Shown: positions 35,861-48,812 of the stretch, one piece after another
Layout of the letters: each line of letters opens with the position of its first letter
How positions within the stretch are numbered: position 1 is the stretch's first letter
Source of the DNA: Phaeotremella fagi
Taxonomy: Eukaryota; Basidiomycota; Tremellomycetes; Tremellales; Phaeotremellaceae
Assembly (NCBI GenBank): GCA_001599715.1
Contig: BCHU01000010.1
Coordinates: forward strand, 1,155,536-1,219,535
Length of the DNA: 64,000 nt
Reading direction: 5' to 3'
Program-made: the position numbers and the translations under genes
The notes under the pieces: generated by a model
Told to the model about the DNA's origin: nothing
The model's database searches: none
What the model saw: only the letters and a program-made list of their open reading frames with translations

Positions 35861-38849
35861 CTACACCAACACGTTCACCGTCTCGTCCTGACCATCATTC
35901 GAGATCTGACTCGAGATCTGACTCAAAAACGAGAAATCCTCTTTAGCCTCCTCAACACTCCCGCCACTAACGTTTCTACTCGAATTCGAACCAATCTGAT
36001 TCATACCATTGTTAGTGTTATTGTTGTTCTGATTCGAATCGAAATTCAACATGATTTCCTGTTGTTGGTATTCTGAATAATCAGATATGTTGGGTATAGA
36101 ATATCCAACGTTCATGTTCTCGGTGATGAAGCCGTTATTGGAATCAATGTTGTTCGTAGACGGTGGAGCTGAATGCGTCGAGAAAGGTGAACTTGATAAA
36201 TCGTTGAAGGGGGAGTATTGGGGATTCACACCTAAAGCAGGAAAAGCTGACGTGTGGTGTTGCAACGTTGGTCTGGAGGTTGAAACTCCTAATCCGATCG
36301 GTGAGATCCCAGGTGGTACAGAAGTTATACGCAACTGTTGCAAAGCGTTCGCAGATGATGGTGAAGGATTTTCAGAATTCGTGTTGGTGTTTGAATTAGG
36401 TGTCGTACCTGTTGAATTCATGTTTGACTGTGGGTAGATTGGGGAGAGACCTGAAGACGATGTGGAAAGTGTTGGTCGAATGATTGCCTCGGAGGAATAA
36501 CCGTTACCTAAAGGTGAAGGTCGAAGGGGTTGCACTGAAGTTAACCCAGTTAATGCAGTGTTGATCCCCAAAACTCCCATGTTATGTAATAAATCAGCGG
36601 GTCTAAGCAAAAAGGAAATATCAGCATTGAAACTCAAAATCAAAAACTCCCTACTCACGCTGAAGCTCTTCTTAAATCAGGATCGAATCCATCAGGAGTC
36701 AATCCGGACCAATCGACAACACCTCCATATTCACTACCGTTCTCCGTAGTTCCACCATCAGTAGTGATAGTATTGATACTAGCGATCGAACCCAATCTCC
36801 CAGCCCTCATGGCGATATAAGCTTGTTGAGCTCTCTGTTCGTTCTCATCAATCTCAACACCAACATTGTATCCACCACCGCCGCCAGTCGAGTACCCGTT
36901 CTGTTGAATGTATTGATTATTAATTGGATCGTTCGGTTGGACTGATCCAAATGAGAACCCTGGATTCGGTAATGGAGCATTAGGAGAGAATTGTTCACCA
37001 CCACTGGTAGTGGTACTACTATTCGAATTATCGGAATTCAAAGAACCATAATCAAAGTTATTATTGGTACTGCTGTGATAACCCTGTGACAGATCTGTAT
37101 CACTTGGCGAAAGCGTTGAACCCTGAGAAGAAAGATAAGTACTGGACGGAGGTGTGAGATAACTGGTTGAGAAATCCGTCTCTGCAAAAACGAATTCCTG
37201 TCGTAAAGGTTGACTCGAATCGTCATCTTTGATCGGTGACAATTCCCTAATTGTCCTTGGTCCAACTCCAACTTGATGTGAATTAGAAACGACTCTTGGT
37301 GGAGTGAAGGGTCCAGATGAAAGTAACTGAGGTGGCATCCCGTTTCCTGGCATACTAGCTCGACGAGTGTTGTTTCTGATAGCAGTTAAATGGAGGGCTG
37401 TAGGTTGTTGAGGTCGAGGTCCAGGTGAGATCTTTGGACTCATCACGTTGTTAGGTATAGAAGGACGTCGATTAGGTCCAGGACCTGTTGACGGCGGTTG
37501 TTGAACATGAATAGTGCCATCTTCACCGACACTGGTGACTATCGGTGAAGGATAAGGTATACTACTACGTCTAGCAGCTGCAGCTTGACCTTGACCTTGA
37601 TTCTGAGTAACGTTGTTGTTGTATCGAATAGGTTGAGGCGGTAAGAAAACTTGACTGGCTACACTTTGTTGTTTCTTCGCTGCTGCAGCTGTACGTTTCG
37701 CAGCCCAAGTTTCGATAGCGGCGACTTCACCGTTGGCGATACTCACCCGTCTGTTCATGTTAAGATGATCAACCGGTGGTAAAAGTGTTGTTGAAACTCC
37801 AGGTGAAGTTTTACCTAACGCCGTCGAAGGTCGACGGAAATCATCCTCTTCCTCTGAAGATTTGTTACTAGATTTAGTCTTCATCGCTAATCCTTTGATC
37901 TTGGCACGTCTAGAGAAGAGTCAATAAAAGGGTGTCACTGAAAGACCAAAAAATGTAAACTGACCTGTTCTGGAACCAAACTTGAACATTCCTCTTTGTC
38001 ATACCCAATTCTTGCGCTAGCCATTCACGTAAAGCGTTATCAGGTTTTGGATTAACTTCAAACCAATGTTCGAGAACTTTAAGTTGTTCGGGTGTAGTTC
38101 GTCTACGATGCTTAACCTTTGAATGGATAAATTTTCCTTGGTCAGATTTATTTTCTTTATGGTAAGATTTATTTTGATGTTCAAGTTCAAGTTCAGGTCC
38201 ACACTCGTTTCCATCTTGATGAAAATCTCTTGATCTTTCAAACGAATCAACTCGATCAAACGAATATGAGTTTGAAGGAGGTGGTATTGAGGGTATAGAA
38301 AAAAGATCTTGTTGATCAGATTCTTCACCTTCACTTTTACCTTCACCTTCAACTCCACATACACCCTCACCCGTACCCTCTTGAGGTGTATAAACACACG
38401 GAGAAAACAACGAAAACAAATCGGAATCAGAATCCACTTCAGTACTAACCTCTAAATTCCCATAAATAACTTCTTGCCCATCTCTGAATTCAACCAAATC
38501 GTCATCCCATTCACCGCTCCAACCGTCATGTGTAGAATAATGATGATCTTGGACTCCGAATCTGAAATCTGCTATTCCGTTGGGGTTCCTCATTTGGGGA
38601 TCAATGTAATGACCTTGAATGAAAGGTGGTCCCATCGTTGGATGATGGAGTTGAGGCTGGTGTTGGTGTTGGTGTTGATATGGGAATGGTGGTGTTGGAT
38701 TTGAAATGTAGGGTTGACCTTGGACTACATGTGGGAATCCAGATGGTGGGGCGGAATAATGTGTTTGAACAGTTGGTCTCATGACTGATGGACCTTCGTT
38801 TGGGAAGAATCGTTGATATTGGTTGGGGTCCTCCAAACCTTGTTGCTGT

Positions 38850-38884
<35 letters not shown>

Positions 38885-39067
38885 TTGATGTAATTGAGTT
38901 TGTGGTTGTTGTTGTTGCTGCTGTTGCATGTAAACCGTTTGAGCGTTTTGACGAACATGTGAAGATGGTCCAGCCTGTGCATAAACATAACCATCATGAG
39001 GATGAGTCGATTGATGTCCATGATTATGTCCATTTGGAAGTATAGGTTCACTGTAACCTTGAGACAT
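35861..39067 (-). CDS. Homeodomain transcription factor
   Basis: Three exons (39067-37965, 37909-36659, 36602-35861) give about 1,030 residues. The homeodomain, near residues 313-374, reads RRRTTPEQLKVLEHWFEVNP, then KPDNALREWLAQELGMTKRN and QVWFQNRRAKIKG across the exon join. It has the invariant W, F, N and R of helix 3. N-terminal to it are Gln-rich runs (residues about 48-75, CAG/CAA triplets) and His/Gln/Pro-rich stretches. C-terminal are long Ser/Asn/Pro-rich low-complexity segments with an acidic end (EEAKEDFSFLSQISSQI), all typical of activation domains. Pho2/Yox1-type fungal homeodomain proteins are the nearest known group; the mating-type HD proteins differ. About 2.5 kb of upstream DNA suggests complex control. 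Confidence 0.88.
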
Positions 39068-41615
39068 TGTAACAGATGAATGAAACGAAAGATTAAGATG
39101 AGGTTGTAGATGGTGTCAATGTTCGACGTTGATTATGACGAATCTTATGAAGACAGTGTTTAGATGAATTCGATGAATGAAACTAAAAACCATGAGAAGG
39201 ATCAGTATCTTTTGATGATATAAGATAAAAGAGAAATTCAAAGACCGCCTCTGAAAGATTCTACTTCCCAAAGAGCATTTCAAAGGCAAAAAGAACCTTC
39301 ACGTATCGATGGAAGGAGGGGAGGTGGGAAGGAAGGAAGGGGGAAAACACGACAACAAGAACAAGTCTTTTCACTCACGATTTTCTGAATACGTCAATTG
39401 ATAGAGTCCAAAGAGATTGATTGACTACTCGGTAAAGATTGGAGTCTTCTCGAAGGATTGGGATAGAAGACTATAAGTTTTGATTTGGGGGAAAACCTGT
39501 TGAATGAATAAGAATGATTGTTAACCTTTGTTTGAAGAGAGATAATGGAGATGTAAGTGAGATTGAGAATGAGATTAAATAGAAGACGAAGGGGGAAGAA
39601 GGAGAGAAGAGAAGAGGGAATAGGGGAAGGTAGAGGGGGCGTGATTGGTTCGAAAGGATTGGTTCAGTAATCAATTGCGCCCGATAGAGAGGTACCGTAG
39701 ATGAAAAGGAAAGCGAAACCAGACGATGGAAATGGGAGATGATATTTCGATCTAAAGCGCGTGTTTGAAAGGTATTCTGATGGTGATAAAGGGGTTCGCG
39801 ATGATGAGGGGGGAGTGTAAGAGGTGTTACTCACCAAGTATTCACGTAGATCAAATGATGGGTTATAGGTATACAGTACCAAAATCCAAATTCCTTATCC
39901 AGTTCCCAATTCAATTCAATTCAATTTCAGACACGATACTACCAAGACAAGACACCAAAAAAAGAAGATCTTCCTTTCCAGTAGATGAGAAAAACTGAGT
40001 TGTTCGTTTAAATGTTACTCCGAATTGAATGAATGAATGAATGAATGGGTTGAGAGAATGAATGTGTCTCGTGTATATGTGTTTGTGATGAGATTATATG
40101 ATCATGTATAGATGGTGTCGAAGTGATTGATTCTTTTAAAAGATAACCTGTAACCTGACTGCTGTTCTCGTTCTGTATTCCAATTGGAGCCTGACGCCGC
40201 GCTGTGGTTTAAAGGTAAAAGTAAAGGTAAAAGTAAAAGGTAAATCTTCCGGGATGATAGGTAGGATTAACCAATAGAGTTGGGGATATGCTTGAAGAGA
40301 AGGATAAAGTGATTGTCTTGTTGATGATGAGTTACCTTCGATAGATGCTATCTACCAATCTCTTGACTTCTACGTAATTCTAATGTTCCATGAATCAAGT
40401 TACAGCTAAAATAGTGCAAGAATCATCAACTAGTTTAAACTTAGGAATAACTTCTACGGCCGGAAGGAAGAAATGTACAAGGTTGGGGGAGGGGGGGGGT
40501 GGTGCCAGGGAAGACCAGAAGCCCAGCATCCAGCTGGTCAGCGTAAGAAGAGAGGTAACACTATAATTCTCATGGTTCAGTCTCATGGCTTGAATGCCGT
40601 ACTGCTCTTTTTTAACCCTTCATGAACCTGAACTGACTTTGATTTTTGAGACTTTTTTTTTAAGGATGATACTTATACTTAGCTTTTACTACGAGTACGT
40701 CTACGTCGTGGTCTTGCTGAATGCTCTACCTCGAACTCTAGTAGGACTTGTAGATCCAAGTTAAGCCACCAGTTGGTAGATCCCAGAGGGGTGTACTAAG
40801 GACAGCAGTACGAAGTACGATACCCCCCCCTAACAGCCCGGATCTTACTCATCTCCCTGCTGCTCGTTGTGGTACGTACACCCAACTCACGTTACTGAGA
40901 CGAGACGTTCAGAAACTATAACTATAACTTTTAAAAAACACGAATAAAGAAAACACCAAAACCCCCGACTGACAACGGTGCATGGATTCATTTCTTAGGG
41001 AAGAGAATCCTACCTTAATCCAGTTAGATATTCCTATCCTTACCTTAAAAAGCCATGAATTGATATAAAGTTTCTTTCTTGTGATTCCCATGTTAAGTAT
41101 ACATCTCTTCCCTTCCTTATCCTTCTTATTCGGTGTAGACAACTTTACTCCGAATACGAATAATGTGACAAGATAGTGTTCTGTATCTAGGGTAAGGTTT
41201 ACCAACCACTTCGGTCATTGTCACTGTACACTGTAACGAGGTGAACTACTACTGCTCTTGGGTTTATAATTCCATAGAAACAATTCTTATAGTTCAGCCA
41301 ATTCGCTTTCGCTCGTGTGAACGTTATTCGTTTTGACCAGATAAATTATTGGGATTTAAGATCAAACGGAGATCTCTGGAGCTATCATGAATTGTACTCA
41401 ACGTAACGAAGCTATCTCGTCATTGTCTTACCTTCCAATCCTCGTACCCAAGATGATGAAAGTTGAGCCAATAGGATCTCAGTTCCTGCTGATAATGCAA
41501 GGTTGCCATTCATTACGGTAATAACTCAGGTTGAAACAAAAGCATATAAAGTAAATTCTATCATTCTATCTAATTCCTACAACCCATAAAACCGATCCCA
41601 AGTACAAACTAAACC
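39068..41615. promoter_or_regulatory. Long region upstream of the homeodomain gene
   Basis: 2.55 kb with no supported gene. It contains an AATTC tandem stretch (39907-39927), a GAAT tandem repeat (40025-40048), a GTAAAA repeat tract (40213-40245), purine-rich GGAAGG stretches (39312-39345 and 39580-39650) and a poly-T stretch near 40655. Likely promoter and long 5' UTR of the homeodomain gene, plus the ERT1-like 3' UTR at the right end. Short ORFs here show no motifs. Confidence 0.45.
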
Positions 41616-43877
41616 TCATTCATTGGGGATAGGTAAGAATTGACCAATGATCACCGAAGGTAGATCGAACAACTGTTCGGGGTTAGTCAGATTCGTATTT
41701 ATCAAATGATGAAAGGGGTTGAATGGATCTCAAAGAGATCACCAGTCCACTGTAAAAGGAATAGGTGCTTTGGATTGACTCACATCACGTCGAATTGTAA
41801 AACAACCAGCACAATTCAGATATTCGTCCCCATCCTCACCCTCAGGACGGGAAAGTAGCAACCCAACAACCTGAAAGAAATTCTGTGTAGTATTTTCGAA
41901 AGTATGAATCGAAAAGTTTTCCCAGTATTGTATAACCCTACGTTTCACGTCAATCAAAGACCTAAAGTGAATTACACGACCACGGCACGTACGAATTCTT
42001 TGAGAACAACTCATAAATATAAGTTTTCTTCTTCATCAGATCCCTCTGTTTATTTTTATCGGTCAATTTCTTGAATTCTTGATTGACGAATACTATTTCT
42101 CCAGTTCTTCGCCAAACGACTGTTGGAGTTGCTGAATAAGAAATCAATTTTTCGAGTTCCTAGTTGAGCGAGAGGTCAGCATAGAAGTAAAAACTTTTGG
42201 TGTTGACCTACCAATAACGTCCTTTGGAATGATCTTTCCAAGAAAATCTCATCTTCTTCACTCATCGGCATTCTTTTCTTTCTTAGTCTTTACTCGTAAT
42301 TTGGGTGACTTACTGTAAAGCTATAAGACTAGGTCGAAAAGTTGCGAGTGATCTCACTACACGTAAAACATCTGATTGTGGGAAACTGACGAGTGTTCAG
42401 TTGGTTACGATTGAATCCTATACGTAACTCAGACTCACTTTTGAGTAAGATATTGCATCAAGAAATGATATCCCTCTGTATATTCACTATCATCCCCTTT
42501 AGTATCCATACACCCACGGACAAAGAAGGACTTACTGAGGTTTCAAAACCGTCCTATAAATCTCAGTGGGCGTCATCCGACTTTCACCCTCCAAACTCGA
42601 AAGACCACTCTGAACCTGTAACCTATCAGGTGTACTCTGAGTCTGTGCTGGAACGGATTCTGTCTGTGGAGGTATAACCCCACCAGTCCTTGCAGGAGGA
42701 CCGTTCACATTCTCGAACACCTGATTGGATTCGTTCCAATTGATCCATGAGGTGTTGTTCCCATCGTCGTTTGGCCAATTACTGTATGGTGTAGGAGATG
42801 GATTCTGTGGTTGAGCTTGATAAGATCCTGTTGAATATACCGGGGATAGGGTACCGAATAGTTGATCTAGCATTTCGTATTCTTGATTAGCTGCTTGTGA
42901 GGTATAAGCTAATGTTTTAATCAGTATTACACTTCATGAGTTGTTGTTCGTAAGGGATCAACTAACCAAAATTAGTCGGTGCAAGGTTGTTGTTATTGTT
43001 ATTGTTGTTACTCCCGTTCCCATTAAAACCGTTATCCCAAAACCGTTGATTCTCCAAATCAAGATTATTCATCCCCATCCCAAATCCCCCTATCCCCATG
43101 CCCATCCCCATCCCAGTATTCAAATTCAAATCCTGAGAAACACCGTTATCAACCAACGAAGTGTCCAACGGCGGTGCTAGCCATACATCAGAACTTGCTG
43201 TCCCCACTTGAGATTGATTCGAGGTGACGGAGGGGAAAGGGGGGTTTTGGAAGATATCAGTGTTGAGTGGATAGTTTGGTTCTGATGTTGATGGTTTAGG
43301 GAATGTGTAGGTTGTTGATAAAGGTAGGGGGGTTGGGTTGGTGGGTTGATTTGAGGGATTGGGAGATTGAGAATTGGTTTTCGATGATGATTGGGCTGTT
43401 TCTATTAGTATTTGATTTCGATTGAGTTTGCACCTTTTGACTCACCAATTTCCTCTGGATCTAGGAGGTACTTTGCTTTTTTACGTATCCCTTCAACACA
43501 TTGATCTCCAATTCCTTTTTTGACACAACGAGTACAAGGTCGTACTAAAAGCTTCATTAGTCCTACATACCATTAATGAACCTCATTGACTTACACTCAT
43601 CACAAGTTAAATGAGATTTCTGACATGTCAAACAAGCTTTCGCAACTTTCTTCCTAGGTTTAGATTGGATCGGTTTGATATTTGAGATATTCTGTTTAGT
43701 TATGTTCTTAGGTTTATTCCTGTTGTGATTGGAGTTGGAGAGTTGAGGTGTTGAAATTGGTCGATGGGAGGTTGATGGATTCGATATTCTGTTTATCTCT
43801 CTTTGAGGTGAATTCGGTGAAGGTGGTGATGATGATAGGGAGGTTGAGGATTGGGAGGATCGCCATTGGGTTGACAT
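41616..43877 (-). CDS. ERT1: Zn2Cys6 transcription factor with PAS domain, ERT1-like
   Basis: Fungal binuclear zinc-cluster regulator, the Ert1/AcuK/Rds2 group that controls gluconeogenesis and respiratory metabolism. The start chosen is the ATG at 43877 (MSTQWRSSQ); a 39-residue upstream extension is less likely. The N-terminal zinc cluster is [18 protein letters not shown], split by an intron from [20 protein letters not shown]. Downstream exons hold Asn/Gly-rich linkers, then a PAS fold ([20 protein letters not shown] and [11 protein letters not shown] near 42100) and [16 protein letters not shown]. The last exon, after an intron of about 125 bases, is [16 protein letters not shown] and a TGA at 41616-41618. 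A shorter ending that reads through the preceding exon gives an unrelated tail, so the family-like ending was kept. Confidence 0.82.
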
Positions 43878-45140
43878 CCTCGTCAGTGTTGAATGGGAGT
43901 GAAGTGAAGTGATTGAATTGATTGAATTCGAAGATGAATGTTGATGAGATATGATTATTTGTTGTACGTAAAACCCAATTTCTTGTTTATGCAATCAACC
44001 GATCCATTCACCCGGACGAGATGGACCTTGACCTTGACCTTGTCACTCGGATCTAAAATCTGATGAGTACTTCTATGCAGGATGAGAAGGAGGACAAGGC
44101 GAGGACGATGATACAATTAGAGTTGTAGATTAGCTCTGGATCTAGGGATGGGATGATAGCGACGACGACGATGGTATTTGGGGTAATGATTGGATGGGAT
44201 AGGTATCGTAGATCATTGCGTACTTCCACACTTCATCGTAAAAAGTGAAGGTAGATGTATACGATGAGATATAAAGATGATCATTGCGTTGACCTCATCC
44301 CTGGTTCTTGGAACCAAAGAACTGAACTGAACTCACCAGAAAGAGAATACTGTATAAGATTTGGATGGATGTAATTGCTCAAAGATATGCATGCATATTT
44401 TCACACTCAAGACTGTCCTCTTAGACACAACATCCGTATGCGTATGCACGTAACATTATCATTGCGAGATCATCCGTTGTTGATGGAAGGATAACAAGAG
44501 ATTTGTATTTCTTACTGGCAACTATTTGTATTTAAGCAATTTGTATTTGTTGGTATTTGTATTTCTGAAGTTACACTATTTGTATATCCTAGAGATACGG
44601 TACTCTAGTTAGTTCCAGAACTATAGTTTAGAGAGAATCTAGAATGTATAGCAAGAACATGTCGATGGATAGTCATAATACCTCCCTCTTCCTAAGCATC
44701 TCATGATGATTCTAAGCATCCCACTTCACTTGACTTTACCATTGCTTCATTCTAACGTCGTACGCCTAGTCCAAAGTGACAGCTAAGTAACCCCTTCCCC
44801 TCTGACCTCCGACCTCCCACCGCCCACTGGCTGGCTGGTTGGTGCCCCAAATCTAGTCAGTGACACAGCGGATGACGTCTAAGGAGAAAGAATGAATTAT
44901 AAACTTGAATTGTAAGGGTCCCCCCTTGGAGCTAAGTAAACTTGAGCAATTGTGTCAAGCATTCCTTTTCCTCTTCAAGTCACTTGATACAACCACGACG
45001 ACGACGACTCCTTACTTTGACTTTGACTTTGAGATTACTTTGACCAGAATATCACTCACTCACCACCACCACCTCATCGCTCAGCCCCGCCCTGGTTACA
45101 TCATTGCTTCCAAAGAACACTCAGTGTACAATTCCATCTC
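43878..45140. promoter_or_regulatory. Divergent promoter region upstream of the ERT1-like gene
   Basis: 1.26 kb between the divergent ERT1-like gene and the small ORF at 45141. Five copies of ATTTGTAT occur at 44501, 44524, 44539, 44555 and 44578. A GACGAC stretch near 44160 and CT-rich sequence before 45141 are also seen. No gene was supported. Confidence 0.45.
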
Positions 45141-45688
45141 ATGTCAATCTTCTCTCAGAACCCATTTCGTCCTTCAGATCATATAGATAAAAACAGTAGT
45201 AATAATACCAGCAATACCAACACACCTCACGAATACAACTCAGACCAAATCTTTCTCAACTCTCGTTCAGCTTCTACAACAAGTTCCTTCTCCACATTCA
45301 ATTCTCAAAGGTTATCACCGTCTGGTGTTGACACCGAAACCGAAACAGATCTTGATTCTCCTTTATCAGATTTAGTAACACCTCCCCAACCATACGAATA
45401 TATCCCACCAGAGAACGTCACCACTTTACTTGAAACTCTACGACGTTCCAGTTCTGATAGTCCTCTTGAGAGTTCTTTAGAAGACCAAACCTTGGAAGAC
45501 TTGAAATCAGAGGTAAGTCAGAATGTAGTTTCACGACGTACTCCACTATCATTCATGACAATTTGCGCTATTTCAACACTCCAAATCACTCCTTTCACCA
45601 CCTTCTTTTAGATCTGTATCGGTGATGATATTGAATCATTCTCGAACGATGATACCGAAGGCTATGTCCTCTCTGTTCTATCTGTTTA
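45141..45688 (+). CDS. Small hypothetical Ser/Thr-rich protein upstream of the large gene
   Basis: Two exons (45141-45514, then after CTTTTAG near 45611) give about 150 residues. It starts MSIFSQNPFRPSDHI, contains VTPPQPYEYIPPENVTTLLE and a Ser/Glu-rich end, and finishes GYVLSVLSV with TAA. An alternative splice at about 45672 would extend it to 45754, nearly touching the next ORF. No domain was recognised. It sits only 72 bases before the ATG of the next gene. It could be a separate gene, an upstream ORF on the same transcript, or the first part of a gene that is now broken. Confidence 0.45.
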
Positions 45689-45760
45689 ACAATCCCCTCT
45701 CCACAGCTCCACCATGATTTCTACTTCTTCTCCTATTGTTCATTGAATCCTTAAACTGAC

Positions 45761-48700
45761 ATGTCTACTGTTATTTCTCATTCCCATCCCCCCGTTCTCG
45801 ACGCTATCTTACGATTTTATCCTGTTAAATCATCTTCACCACCAACTGAAACTCCAATTCCACGACGTGATTCATCTGAATCGTTGACTCCTTCAATCTT
45901 CTTACCTTCCCCAACAACCTCTGCTCGACGTGTACTACTATCAACATCACATTCCTCACCTGGTCGACCCGCTTCTCCAACCTATCAACCCGTTCCTTCG
46001 ATCCCTATACCTCCTCCACAACTTTTACCCCATCCTCGTCCTCATCCACAACCGATCTATAATGATCCGTTCTTCAAAAAACCAAAACACAAACCACCAC
46101 CACCTCTCATCACTTCAAATAATAATCAACAAACTACCGTCGTCTTCCCACATCTCCATTCTCACTCTTACACGAAACAAAAATTACTTTTACCAAACCG
46201 TTTAACCAATCGTTATCCCCATCTTGAAATGGAATCCCATTCCGTTGATGATGATAATCTCGATTTACCATTGTTGCCTTTGCCACCACCTTTCACACGA
46301 CAGGTCAAGGATCAAGTTATCAAACCAGAGATCAAATCTCCAAATCCAAAACAACATCTAACGACTTTGATTAACGACGTCTACAGACCTGGTTCCATTT
46401 CGCCCACTCAAACCGTCCCCAACGAAATCAGTAAAATGGACAAAAGTCCAACTAGACCTACGTTCGGTATTCAACGTCCATCAGACGATGACATTGTAGC
46501 TTCATCACCACCACGATCTAATCTCTCTAGTCGTCATTCTAGATCCTCCCCATCCCGTCCACCACATTTAACAGCTTTATCACCCCTTCAATCCCTCTCA
46601 CCCCTTTTACCAGTCACTCAACCTCATCCCATCAACACAAGTTCTCAACCCAATTCACGTCCCCTTTCAAGATCCAATTCAGGTCTAGGTAATCGTTCTC
46701 GGGCATCTTCATCAGCTAGTCTAAGTCTATCTCGATCTCTTAGTAGACGAGAGAGTCTTCATGCGTCAGCCGCTCGTTGGGGTGTCGGTGGTGAAGAATT
46801 CGAGGGTCCAGATGTCGATGATCAAAATCAAAACGCTATAGGTTTGTTCTCTAGATTGACTTTGGTCAGAGCTCCAAGTCAAAAAGAGAGTCTCAAACGG
46901 TAAGTTTCTTAATGACCTCGCTCAGATACTAACATAGTTGTAGTCGAAGTAAATCCTCATCGTCACTCGTACCATTCAACAACGTTGGTCAACCACCTGA
47001 TAAACCAGCTACCTCGCAACGAGGACCAAGACGTTCATTCGCAGCCTCATCCTTTGGAGGTTTCTCACCAATGGCTCCAATCCGAGCTCCAAGTCATGCA
47101 ACATTCTCAATAGGTGGTTTGGACACACCTTCTAAACCAGCTGATGAAGATGATAACCCCGCACCTGGTCTTCAACGTAAAGTCCTTTCACCAGAGGAAG
47201 TTTTCGATCTAGCAAGAAGTCTTTCGTCTCCCGTCGCCGCTCCTGAACCTGGTAGCGGTAACCTCAAATCTGAATTGAAAAGACGTAAATCAGCTGGTGC
47301 CAGTAGTGCGAGATCTCATCGTTCTTCTTCATCTTTCAGTATGACTAGTATCAACAAAGAAGAAATGGAATCTCCAGAAACTAAACCTGCCGAATTGGAA
47401 CCTGTGGAATACGTTCAGATGGATGACGAAACGTTGTTACCTTTCGTTGAACGACCTAAAGAAGTTGCTGAACTGGTTCAACACCAATCAAACGAGAAAT
47501 TATTTGCTTTGCTTAAAGCTGCTTTCCCCAAAGATCCGATTCGATCAAATTGGAAATCACTTGCTCCGGCTGAATGGAATTGGTCTGAATTCATGGCTCA
47601 CTTGACTCAAACTGATCGAATCGAAATACCAGATTACGAATGGGTGGTCAAGGCTCGTGAATGTGTTCGAAGTAGATCGGTAGCCCTTTGGGAGAAACTA
47701 GGGACTTGCTTAGGATGTGATGGAGATCTCCTTAACGCTGGTAACGAAGACGATGGAATTCCAGTCTCATGGGGCGGATTAGGTTTAGGTGACGAAGGTG
47801 AAACATTAGATACAGGTAATCAAGTCTGGGTAGAAGGTTTATTAGCGACTGAACCGACTGAAATTGAACGTGAAACACTTGGTGTACCGAGACCTGGATC
47901 TGCTGGAGGTGATGCAGACATGTTTGGTGAATTCGGTGAAATAGTCGAAGACGAAGGTGAAGAAGCTGCTGCTGGTATGACAGCTCTTGGTGGTGGTATG
48001 GAGACTATCGGTGAAGACAACGACGTTCAGAATTCAAGATTCAGATCGAACCATCGTTTCACGCCAGCTCAAAGAGCTGGATTGGGACATGTGGTTGATC
48101 CGTTCAATTCACCCGAGAACAGATTATCAAAACTCGATAGAAGTTCACCTTCAAGTAGCAGAAGTAGAGAACGTGAGGTCGACGACCAAGATCAGGATTC
48201 GGTCTTCTCATCCTCGTATGCTTCAACAACCGATTGGCGTCCCCCAACCTACTCAACCTCTTCCCCCAACTCTTCACCAAACCGCAAAAAACCAATTCGA
48301 CCGAGCCACACCAAAAACGCAGAAAGTTACTCGTCCCAAAACCCCTCTAAACCAATAAGATCGAAATCATTCGTCGGACTCCAAATCCTCACATCACCTA
48401 TTATCCCCAATCAAAATCTTTCAGGTATAAGATCACCGATTACATCGCCTTCACCTGAAGGTAATATCTATGGTCATGAGAGGGGACCGGGCAACCCTTT
48501 GTTCCCGAGTAGTTTCTCTTCACTCAGTTTAGCACCTAATCTTGGTCGGATGGCTTCGGCGGCTCTGATCTCGGGGATGGGGGTTAATATCGTTTCGAAT
48601 GAGAAGAATGGGTTTGATAGGGAATCCATGGGACGTTGGAAAATCCCTAGGAAACCTAGTGGAGCTGGGTTGAGTGAGAGTATGTCCTCGAACTCTTTCT

Positions 48701-48812
48701 TTCTTTGGACTTTATACTGATGTTGAGACACCTTTTAGGCGCTATCACTTTCGGTAGTGAGAGTGAATATTCTGGTCCTGAATTCCACGAATCACATCAG
48801 ATTCACGGATAG
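45761..48812 (+). CDS. Large uncharacterised Ser/Pro-rich protein
   Basis: Three exons (main 45761-46901, then about 46945-48681, and a last small exon ending 48812) encode about 970 residues. The first half is low complexity, rich in Pro, Ser and His (PIPIPPPQLLPHPRP; SRASSSASLSLSRS). A more ordered region near 47440-47850 reads PFVERPKEVAELVQHQSNE, APAEWNWSEFMAHLTQTDR and ALWEKLGTCLGCDGDLLN. It looks like a conserved fungal segment but was not recognised as a named domain. The tail is again Ser/Pro-rich and ends HESHQIHG. A cytoplasmic scaffold or signalling role would be a guess. No membrane segment or signal peptide is seen. Confidence 0.7.

Noticed and set aside
38788..39045. Val/Ala-rich plus-strand ORF
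   Set aside because: It is the antisense shadow of the polyglutamine region of the homeodomain gene.
40025..40245. Simple repeats (GAAT and GTAAAA types)
   Set aside because: These are ordinary microsatellite-like tracts without evidence of function; noted only within the intergenic entry.
41616..41760. Shorter alternative C-terminus for the ERT1-like protein
   Set aside because: It gives an unrelated tail, whereas skipping to the later acceptor gives the family-like [14 protein letters not shown] ending.
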